Made by a program: the position numbers and the translations under genes | Assembly (NCBI GenBank): GCA_018261615.1 | Contig: JAGTSE010000022.1 | Span: 1-64,000, forward strand | Reading direction: 5' to 3' | Source of the DNA: Pseudomonadota bacterium | GTDB lineage: Bacteria > Pseudomonadota > Gammaproteobacteria > Enterobacterales > Enterobacteriaceae | Length of the DNA: 64,000 bases | The notes under the pieces: model-generated | Seen by the model: the letters and a program-made list of their open reading frames with translations, nothing else | Told to the model about the DNA's origin: nothing | Database searches by the model: none | Shown here: positions 58,020 to 64,000 of the stretch, piece after piece | Position numbering within the stretch: the first letter of the stretch is position 1 | How the letters are laid out: every line of letters starts with the position of its first letter

Positions 58020-58532
58020 TTATTTCTTAAGATGGGGATGGAAATTACACGGACGCGTGCGCGCATCAAGCTGCGGCGCAATAATATTTTCCCAGGCGGT
58101 GCGGCAGGCCTTTGTCGAACCGGGCATGGCGAAAATTAGCGTCCTGTTGGCGATACCGGCCACCGCGCGGGACTGCAATGTCGCGGTGCCAATCTCTTCG
58201 AAGGAGAGCATGCGGAACACTTCGCCAAACCCCTCAACTTCGCGATCGAACAGCGGCAGCAGCGCTTCCGGCGCCTGATCGCCCTCGGTCAGCCCTGTGC
58301 CGCCGGTGATCAACACCACCTGCACGTCGTCGCTGGCGATCCACGCAGAAACCTGCGCACGGATCACGTAACGGTTCTCTTTGACAATCGCTTTCGCTAC
58401 CAGTTGATGGCCGGCATCGTGTGCAGCGTCGCGCAGCCAGTGACCGGAGGTATCATCCTCTTCACCACGACGGTTTGACACCGTCAAAATAGCAAGCCTG
58501 AGCGGAATAAATTCAGCGCTGACCTGGCTCAT
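58020..58532 (-). CDS. moaB: Molybdenum cofactor protein MoaB
   Basis: 170-residue member of the MogA/MoaB molybdopterin-binding (MoCF) family, with the motifs LITGGTGLTEGDQAPEALLPLF and FAMPGSTKACRTAWENIIAPQL. In E. coli, MogA does the adenylylation and MoaB has no proven essential role, so its exact function stays open. It starts 17 bases after the moaA stop codon. Confidence 0.96.
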   Translation of the reverse strand: MSQVSAEFIPLRLAILTVSNRRGEEDDTSGHWLRDAAHDAGHQLVAKAIVKENRYVIRAQVSAWIASDDVQVVLITGGTGLTEGDQAPEALLPLFDREVEGFGEVFRMLSFEEIGTATLQSRAVAGIANRTLIFAMPGSTKACRTAWENIIAPQLDARTRPCNFHPHLKK

Positions 58533-58549
58533 CTAATTCTCCTTGCGGC

Positions 58550-59539
58550 TTAGCCGCCAATGTAGGAAAGGTTTTGCGTAATGCCCGTGTTGCCATCATG
58601 CAGGAAGTGCGTCTGCTTCTTATGCGTCAGCGCTACCGCAATACGTTGCTCCAGCATCGTTTGCTGCACATCGGCCTGCATCAGGTCGCGCAGATTCACG
58701 CCGCCATCGCCGAAAAGGCATAAATGCAGTTTGCCCGTGGAGGAGATGCGCAGACGGTTGCAACTGGCGCAGAAATCTTTTTCATACGGCATGATAAGAC
58801 CAATTTCGCCAACGTAGTCCGGATGGCAGAACACTTGCGCCGGGCCGTCGCTGCGCTGGCGCAACTGGTGGATCCAGCCGCGTTTGAGCAGCGCGTCGCG
58901 CAACACCATGCCGGAGATGTGATGATTGCGGAACAGCTCGCTGCCCTCGCCGGTCTCCATCAATTCGATAAAGCGCAGTTGGATGGGACGCGATTTGATC
59001 CACGCCAGAAAGGTGTCGAGCTGGTGATGATTTACATCGCGCATCAGCACAGTGTTCACTTTGATTTTGGCGAAACCAGCGGCAAACGCGGCATCGATGC
59101 CGTCCATCACCTGGCGGAATTTGTCCTGCCCGGTAATCGCATGAAACTGGCGGGCATTGAGGCTGTCGACGCTGACATTGATGGCATTAAGCCCGGCATC
59201 GCGCCACAGCGCAACGTCGCGGGCCAGCCGATAACCGTTGGTTGTCACCGCGATCTGGCGAATAGCGGCATTTTCATGTACGGCGGCGATGATGTCGGGG
59301 AAATCCCGGCGCAGCGACGGTTCTCCACCTGTCAGGCGCACTTTTTCGGTGCCCATGGCGCTGAAGGCGCGCGTGACACGGCGAATTTCATCGACGCTGA
59401 GGAAGCCGTTGTTGTTGACGCCGCCCGGCTTGTAACCGTCCGGCAGACAGTAGGTGCAACGAAAATTGCACACATCCGTGATCGACAAACGCAAGTAATA
59501 AAACTTACGCGCGAACGCATCAGTAAGTTGTGAGGCCAT
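58550..59539 (-). CDS. moaA: GTP 3',8-cyclase MoaA
   Basis: Radical SAM enzyme for the first step of molybdenum cofactor synthesis. 329 residues. N-terminal cluster C24-x3-C28-x2-C31 (CNFRCTYC), SAM-binding [14 protein letters not shown]-terminal GTP-binding cluster [18 protein letters not shown], and the functionally required final Gly-Gly (LSYIGG). The start at 59539 (MASQLTDAF) lies just after AAAGGTGTAC within the molybdenum cofactor RNA; upstream in-frame ATGs lie inside that leader and are not used. First gene of moaABCDE. Confidence 0.97.
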   Translation of the reverse strand: MASQLTDAFARKFYYLRLSITDVCNFRCTYCLPDGYKPGGVNNNGFLSVDEIRRVTRAFSAMGTEKVRLTGGEPSLRRDFPDIIAAVHENAAIRQIAVTTNGYRLARDVALWRDAGLNAINVSVDSLNARQFHAITGQDKFRQVMDGIDAAFAAGFAKIKVNTVLMRDVNHHQLDTFLAWIKSRPIQLRFIELMETGEGSELFRNHHISGMVLRDALLKRGWIHQLRQRSDGPAQVFCHPDYVGEIGLIMPYEKDFCASCNRLRISSTGKLHLCLFGDGGVNLRDLMQADVQQTMLEQRIAVALTHKKQTHFLHDGNTGITQNLSYIGG

Positions 59540-59540
59540 G

Positions 59541-59670
59541 TACACCTTTCCAAATACGGGAGATGCAGTCATTTCTTCCTGCACCCTGGCAGCGAAAACC
59601 GTTGCCGGTTTTGCTACGGCCAAATCGTCATATTTCACGATTAACCGGAAACGTAGACGAAGAAGCTAGA
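59541..59670 (-). ncRNA. Molybdenum cofactor (Moco) riboswitch candidate in the moaA leader
   Basis: The minus-strand leader has the conserved Moco RNA pieces known from E. coli moaA in the right order: GGCCGTAGCAAAACCGG, then GCCAGGGTGCAGGAAGAAATG, then TGCATCTCCCGTATTTGG and AAAGGTGTAC at the ribosome binding site. E. coli has GGCCGTGAC, CCAGGGCGAAGGAAGAAATG and CGCCTCCCGTATCTGG. Binding of the cofactor to this leader is thought to lower translation of moaA. Confidence 0.8.
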
Positions 59671-59747
59671 GTGTATGTTTTGTCAGTAACGCTAAAATTG
59701 CTTATGGCGATAGTAGCGCGGGAGAACTCATTTCGCCATCATGAATA

Positions 59748-59773
59748 TCGCTATATATATTTATATATAGCGA
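59748..59773. promoter_or_regulatory. ModE operator upstream of moaA
   Basis: A perfect dyad with 10-bp arms TCGCTATATA (59748-59757) and TATATAGCGA (59764-59773) around six bases (TATTTA). It fits the ModE consensus and lies about 210 bases upstream of moaA, as in E. coli, where ModE-molybdate activates moa. Confidence 0.85.
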
Positions 59774-59912
59774 CATGATCGCATACTTTCGCTACAGAGT
59801 ACGAGAAAATCGCGTTTTTGCATTGATATGTGTCATTTTCCACTCAGCGAGGCATCGTCTTTTGGTGGTATTTAGGCTAACGTAGCGCGGTAAATCTTAC
59901 TAAGGAATCATT

Positions 59913-60821
59913 ATGCGTAATCGCACACTGGCAGATCTGGATCATGTTGTCGCACTCGGCGGCGGGCATGGTCTGGGGCGTGTGATGTCTTCGCTTGCGT
60001 CGCTGGGATCGCGTCTCACCGGCATTGTTACCACTACCGATAATGGTGGTTCTACCGGGCGAATTCGCCGCTCAGAAGGTGGCATTGCCTGGGGCGATAT
60101 GCGCAACTGTTTGAACCAATTAATCACCGAACCGAGCGTCGCCTCGGCAATGTTTGAGTACCGTTTTAGCGGCAATGGTGAACTTTCCGGGCATAACCTC
60201 GGAAATCTGATGTTAAAAGCGTTGGACCACCTGAGCGTGCGGCCTTTAGAGGCCATCAATTTAATTCGTAATTTATTAAAAGTGGATGCCTTTTTAATTC
60301 CCATGTCGGAACAGCCTGTCGATTTAATGGCCACCGACAGTGAAGGACATCAGGTGTATGGCGAAGTGAATATCGACCAGCTCCATGCGCCCATTCGGGA
60401 ATTAATGCTGTTTCCCAGGGTATCCGCCACCCGGGAAGCAATACAGGCGATTGCCGAAGCGGATTTGATTCTCATCGGTCCCGGCAGCTTTTACACCAGC
60501 CTGCTACCGCTGTTACTGCTGGAAGAGTTAGCCCAGGCGCTGCGCCGCACACCCGCGCCTGTTGTGTTTATCAGCAATCTGGGCAAAGAGCTCAGCCCCG
60601 CCGCTGCCAGCCTGTCGCTCGCCGATAAACTGGCCATTATGGAACAATATGTCGGCAGAAAGATTATCGATGCCGTGGTGGTCGGGCCGAAAGTGAATGT
60701 CAGCGCCGTCACTGAAAGATTAATTATTCAGGAAGTGCTGGAAGCCGGCGATATCCCCTATCGCCACGATCGTCATCTGCTGCGCGCCGCGCTGGAGAAG
60801 GCGGTACAGCAATTGGGTTAA
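59913..60821 (+). CDS. ybhK: YvcK/CofD-family gluconeogenesis factor YbhK
   Basis: 302-residue protein of the CofD/YvcK family. The nucleotide-binding N-terminus is [42 protein letters not shown], with the invariant [17 protein letters not shown] and FISNLGKEL follow. In Bacillus the homologue binds UDP-sugars and is needed on gluconeogenic carbon; the role in enterobacteria is not settled. It is divergent from moaA, as in E. coli. In E. coli the other neighbour is uvrB, whereas here eptA follows. Confidence 0.94.
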   Translation: MRNRTLADLDHVVALGGGHGLGRVMSSLASLGSRLTGIVTTTDNGGSTGRIRRSEGGIAWGDMRNCLNQLITEPSVASAMFEYRFSGNGELSGHNLGNLMLKALDHLSVRPLEAINLIRNLLKVDAFLIPMSEQPVDLMATDSEGHQVYGEVNIDQLHAPIRELMLFPRVSATREAIQAIAEADLILIGPGSFYTSLLPLLLLEELAQALRRTPAPVVFISNLGKELSPAAASLSLADKLAIMEQYVGRKIIDAVVVGPKVNVSAVTERLIIQEVLEAGDIPYRHDRHLLRAALEKAVQQLG

Positions 60822-60864
60822 CTTTTCGGCGGCCATTTTTGCTCGCCGCTGGATTACTTAATTT

Positions 60865-60881
60865 CTTAAGGTTGTCTTAAA
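60865..60881 (+). promoter_or_regulatory. BasR (PmrA) box upstream of eptA
   Basis: CTTAAG-GTTGT-CTTAAA fits the BasR/PmrA consensus of two CTTAAK half-sites with a 5-base spacer; an extra CTTAA half lies seven bases upstream. It lies about 50-70 bases before the eptA start, so the operon should be activated by BasR in response to iron or mild acid. Confidence 0.8.
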
Positions 60882-60932
60882 AAAGGTCTGTCAGCATAGC
60901 GCCTCTTTTCTTTGCTGGACTCGAGAATACGT

Positions 60933-62570
60933 ATGCTTCACCTTCGTCGACCGGCGTTAAGCCGTCTTCAGTTTATTATTATGTTTGCGCTCTATATAGC
61001 GCTGGCGCTAAATATCGTTTTCTACCATCAGGCCTTTACGCTATTACCGGTTAACTCGCTGCGTAACTGGCTGGTGTTTCTGTCAATGCCAGTGGTAGCG
61101 TTCAGCGTGATCAATATCGTGCTGTCGCTGGCGTCATTCTTCTTTCTTGAACGCCCGGTTATCACGCTGTTTGTGCTGGTTAGCGCAGCAGCGCAATATT
61201 TTATTTCGGCCTTTGGTATCGTCATCGACCGCTCGATGATCACCAATATTCTCGACACCACTTCGGCGGAAAGTTTCGCTCTGATGTCGACAAAAATGGT
61301 GCTGACGATTTTACTGACTGCCATTGTGCCGGTATTCATTGCCTGGTTTATTAAAATTAAACCGGCGCAATCAGCGCTGCACAGCATCGCGTATCGCGCC
61401 GCCAGTATCGTTATTTCTGCGCTGCTTATCGTACTGGTGGCGTTGCTGTTTTATAAAGATTACGCCTCGTTGTTCCGTAATAATAAAGAGCTGGTGAAAT
61501 CTCTCAGCCCGTCCAACTCCATTGTGGCGTCTCTGTCCTGGTATTCCCATAATCGTATGGATAATTTGCCGCTGGTACGTATTGGCGAAGATGCCCGGCA
61601 ACGCCCGGAAATGAAAAATGGTCCACGTAAGAACCTGACCATACTGGTCGTGGGGGAAACGTCCCGTGCGGCGAATTTCTCGCTTGGCGGTTATGAACGC
61701 GAAACTAACCCGCTATTAAAACAAGATAATGTTATTTACTTTCCGAACGCGGCATCCTGCGGCACCGCCACTGCTGTCTCGGTCCCGTGCATGTTTTCGG
61801 GGATGACACGGGAACATTACGACGACCAACTTGCCCACCATCAGGAAGGATTGCTGGATATTATCCAACGCGCTGGTATTCAGGTTTTGTGGAATGAAAA
61901 TGATGGCGGTTGTAAAGGCGCCTGTGATCGCGTGCCGCACCAGGATGTGACGCAATTAAACCTGCCGGAATATTGCATTGAGGGCGAGTGCCAGGATGAG
62001 ATCCTATTCCACGATCTCGCTAGCTATATCGACAAATTACAAGGCGACGGCATTATCGTTTTACATACCATTGGTAGCCACGGGCCGACTTATTACAACC
62101 GTTATCCGGCACAGTTCCGCAAATTTACGCCGACTTGTGATACCAACGAAATCCAGAGCTGCTCACAGCAGCAACTGGTAAATACATACGATAATACCAT
62201 TTTGTATATCGACTATATCGTTGATAAAGCGATCAAATTATTGCAGTCCAAACAGGACAGATTTACCACCAGCCTGGTTTATCTCTCCGATCATGGTGAA
62301 TCACTGGGTGAAAATGGCGTCTATTTGCACGGTCTGCCTTATTCCATTGCGCCGGAAACACAAAAACATATTCCAATGCTGATCTGGTTGTCCGATGACT
62401 ACCAGAAACGCTACGGTGTGAATAACCAGTGCCTGCAAAAAAATGCGCGGGAGAAGGCCGTTTCGCAGGACAATCTATTCCCGACAATGTTGGGTATACT
62501 GGGGGTCAGCACAAAAGAGTACCGTGCTGAAGACGATATTTTAACGTCGTGCCGGGAGCAGGCGAAATGA
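60933..62570 (+). CDS. eptA: Lipid A phosphoethanolamine transferase EptA
   Basis: Inner-membrane enzyme that adds phosphoethanolamine to lipid A phosphates and lowers binding of polymyxin. 545 residues. Five N-terminal membrane helices (residues about 15-180) are followed by the periplasmic sulfatase-like domain. Active-site markers are [30 protein letters not shown] (nucleophilic threonine) and [13 protein letters not shown]. Cysteine pairs for disulfides are present (CKGACDR, CIEGEC). Start at ATG 60933 ([11 protein letters not shown]); a TTG at 60912 would extend the frame. Overlaps basR by four bases. Confidence 0.96.
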   Translation: MLHLRRPALSRLQFIIMFALYIALALNIVFYHQAFTLLPVNSLRNWLVFLSMPVVAFSVINIVLSLASFFFLERPVITLFVLVSAAAQYFISAFGIVIDRSMITNILDTTSAESFALMSTKMVLTILLTAIVPVFIAWFIKIKPAQSALHSIAYRAASIVISALLIVLVALLFYKDYASLFRNNKELVKSLSPSNSIVASLSWYSHNRMDNLPLVRIGEDARQRPEMKNGPRKNLTILVVGETSRAANFSLGGYERETNPLLKQDNVIYFPNAASCGTATAVSVPCMFSGMTREHYDDQLAHHQEGLLDIIQRAGIQVLWNENDGGCKGACDRVPHQDVTQLNLPEYCIEGECQDEILFHDLASYIDKLQGDGIIVLHTIGSHGPTYYNRYPAQFRKFTPTCDTNEIQSCSQQQLVNTYDNTILYIDYIVDKAIKLLQSKQDRFTTSLVYLSDHGESLGENGVYLHGLPYSIAPETQKHIPMLIWLSDDYQKRYGVNNQCLQKNAREKAVSQDNLFPTMLGILGVSTKEYRAEDDILTSCREQAK

Positions 62571-63238
62571 AGATTCTGGTGGTTGAAGACGATGCTCTGC
62601 TGTTGCAGGGGTTAATTCTGGCGATGCAGAGCGGTGGATACGCCTGCGATGGCGTATCCACCGCGCACGAAGCGGTGTTGTGTCTGGCGAACGGCCACTA
62701 CAGCCTGATCGTGCTCGATCTTGGTCTGCCCGATGAAGACGGATTACATTTGCTCGCCCGTTTGCGTCGAGAAAAATATACCCAGCCGGTGCTGATTCTC
62801 ACCGCACGCGATACGCTTGAAGATCGCGTCGCCGGGCTGGATACCGGCGCGGACGACTACCTAATCAAACCCTTCGCGCTGGATGAACTGAATGCCCGTA
62901 TCCGCGCGCTGCTGCGCCGTCGTCATAATCAGGGTGATAATGAAATCACCCACGGTAATCTGACGCTGAATGTCACCCGCCGCCAGGCGTGGCTGGACAA
63001 CCAGTTGCTGGATCTGACGCCGAAAGAGTACGCTCTGCTTTCGCGCCTGATGCTGAAAGCCGACAGCCCGGTGCACCGGGAAATTCTCTATAACGATATC
63101 TACAACTGGGACAACGAACCCTCGACCAATACGCTGGAAGTACATATTCATAATCTGCGCGACAAAATCGGCAAGTCACGCATCCGTACCGTCCGTGGGT
63201 TTGGCTATATGCTGGTTCAGCCGCAACACCGGGAGTAA
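62567..63238 (+). CDS. basR: Response regulator BasR (PmrA)
   Basis: 223-residue OmpR-family response regulator. The receiver has D51 as the phosphorylation site ([12 protein letters not shown]), an acidic pair E7/D8 and a lysine in IKPFALDEL. The winged-helix DNA-binding domain follows (residues about 125-220; [30 protein letters not shown]). It activates lipid A modification genes, including eptA immediately upstream, through the box at 60865. Starts in the eptA stop codon (ATGA). Confidence 0.96.
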   Translation: MKILVVEDDALLLQGLILAMQSGGYACDGVSTAHEAVLCLANGHYSLIVLDLGLPDEDGLHLLARLRREKYTQPVLILTARDTLEDRVAGLDTGADDYLIKPFALDELNARIRALLRRRHNQGDNEITHGNLTLNVTRRQAWLDNQLLDLTPKEYALLSRLMLKADSPVHREILYNDIYNWDNEPSTNTLEVHIHNLRDKIGKSRIRTVRGFGYMLVQPQHRE

Positions 63239-63241
63239 TCA

Positions 63242-64000
63242 ATGGCGTTTTTCAATTTCAGCCACTGGAGCATGCGCCGCCGTCTGCTGCTGACCATCGG
63301 CGGAATACTGGTGTTTTGCCAGTTGGTCAGCGTGTTCTGGCTGTGGCATGAAAGTGAAGAGCAGATCCAGTTGCTGGTGCAGGCGGCGCTCCACAATCAT
63401 CACAACCGTAAACATGTTGAACATGAAGTCCGCGAGGCGGTCGCCAGCCTGCTGGTGCCAAGCCTGCTGATTATCGGGCTGGCGTTGCTGCTTTGTATGC
63501 AGGCGGTCAAAGCCATTACCCGTCCGCTATTGGAATTAGAGGAAGAGCTGAATAAACGTACGCCGAGCAACCTGCAACCAATTACGTTAAACAACAGCGT
63601 CAGCGAAGTGGAAGCGGTTACGACATCAATTAACAACCTCGTTTCACGGCTGACACTCACGCTGGATCGTGAGCGATTATTTACCGCAGATGTGGCGCAT
63701 GAGCTACGCACGCCGCTGGCCGGGTTGCGGTTGCACCTGGAGCTGATGGCAAAAACCAGCGGCATTAACGTCGATCCGCTGGTACAGCGGATCGAACAAA
63801 TGACGGAAAACATCGCGCAGTTGCTGCTGCTTGCCCGCGTCGGGCAATCTTTTTCGGCAGGCAGTTACCAGCAGGTACAGCTGATGGCCGACGTGGTGAT
63901 GCCCATTCGCAGCGAGCTGGAAACTATGCTCACCGGGCGCAAGCAAACGCTGTCGGTGCCGGAAATTGACGCAGATATTGCCGTCTCCGGCGATGCCACG
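63242..64000 (+). CDS. basS: Sensor histidine kinase BasS (PmrB), cut by the window end
   Basis: Runs off the right edge after 253 codons. Visible: N-terminal helix 1 (RRRLLLTIGGILVFCQLVSVFWLW), a short periplasmic loop, and helix 2 (LLVPSLLIIGLALLLCMQ). The HAMP-type linker is followed by the H-box FTADVAHELRTPLAGLR with H153. The periplasmic segment is brief (about 30 residues) but holds the acidic/basic stretch (ESEEQIQ, HNHHNRKH), presumably the iron- and pH-sensing part. The start follows three bases after the basR stop. The ATP-binding domain lies beyond the window. Confidence 0.95.
   Translation, partial: MAFFNFSHWSMRRRLLLTIGGILVFCQLVSVFWLWHESEEQIQLLVQAALHNHHNRKHVEHEVREAVASLLVPSLLIIGLALLLCMQAVKAITRPLLELEEELNKRTPSNLQPITLNNSVSEVEAVTTSINNLVSRLTLTLDRERLFTADVAHELRTPLAGLRLHLELMAKTSGINVDPLVQRIEQMTENIAQLLLLARVGQSFSAGSYQQVQLMADVVMPIRSELETMLTGRKQTLSVPEIDADIAVSGDAT

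Noticed and set aside
59530..59778. 82-codon plus-strand frame over the moaA leader
   Set aside because: It overlaps the Moco RNA and ends inside the ModE dyad, and the protein resembles nothing known. Both sites explain the sequence.

Overview
This window reads as chromosomal backbone of an Enterobacteriaceae bacterium of the Enterobacter/Kosakonia/Klebsiella type. Almost every gene is close to an Escherichia coli K-12 gene of the ybh-ybi-gln-gsi region, in largely the same order. ERIC and REP repeats and strict enterobacterial regulatory sites (MntR, ModE, PmrA, CecR, LexA, NtrC/sigma-54) support this. The genus cannot be fixed from the sequence alone.

Layout. 1-0.8 kb: a broken serine recombinase that abuts the 5' end of rimO. 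0.8-9.9 kb: rimO, the glutathione importer gsiABCD (minus strand), a gutted iaaA, then moeA-moeB. 9.9-16.6 kb: a sugar-phosphate/glycyl-radical group (fsaA, ybiY activase, ybiW glycyl radical enzyme, ybiV HAD phosphatase, ybiU dioxygenase-like protein); the three plus-strand units share palindromic upstream motifs. 16.6-21.6 kb: an inserted carbohydrate locus (LacI regulator, MFS transporter, GH31 glycosidase). 22-25 kb: ybiT and ldtB. 24.9-29.7 kb: a second inserted sugar locus (GntR regulator, orphan PTS IIC, GH1 phospho-beta-glucosidase, with twin operators) and an aldo/keto reductase. 29.8-34.8 kb: ybiR-mntR, the small gene mntS, opgE, a deleted IS4-like element and ompX. 35-42 kb: rhtA, dps, glnHPQ, a ybiO remnant, rlmF, a flavin-reductase-like protein, ybiI and ybiJ. 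42-56 kb: ybiB, dinG, rhlE, cecR-ybhGFSR (ABC exporter), ybhQ, ybhP-clsB and a ybhN remnant. 56-64 kb: ybhL, moaABCDE behind a molybdenum cofactor RNA and a ModE site, ybhK, and eptA-basR-basS, cut by the window end.

How it fits together. Two molybdenum-cofactor loci (moeAB and moaABCDE) are present. Envelope functions recur: OpgE and EptA (phosphoethanolamine transfer), ClsB (cardiolipin), LdtB (Lpp-peptidoglycan links), OmpX, and BasRS regulation. Nitrogen and peptide uptake are covered by GlnHPQ and GsiABCD.

The most informative oddities are gene decay and insertion scars. iaaA has lost about 270 internal codons in frame. ybiO and ybhN are reduced to their N-terminal ends. An IS4-like element split the ompX terminator and left an 11-bp target duplication. 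A recombinase sits where rimO's own upstream region should be. I see no CRISPR array, no tRNA or rRNA gene, and no clearly new defence or biosynthetic system. The strongest candidates for undescribed biology are the shared operator-like motifs of the ybiY/ybiW-ybiV-ybiU group and a structured intergenic element at 21.7-22.0 kb.
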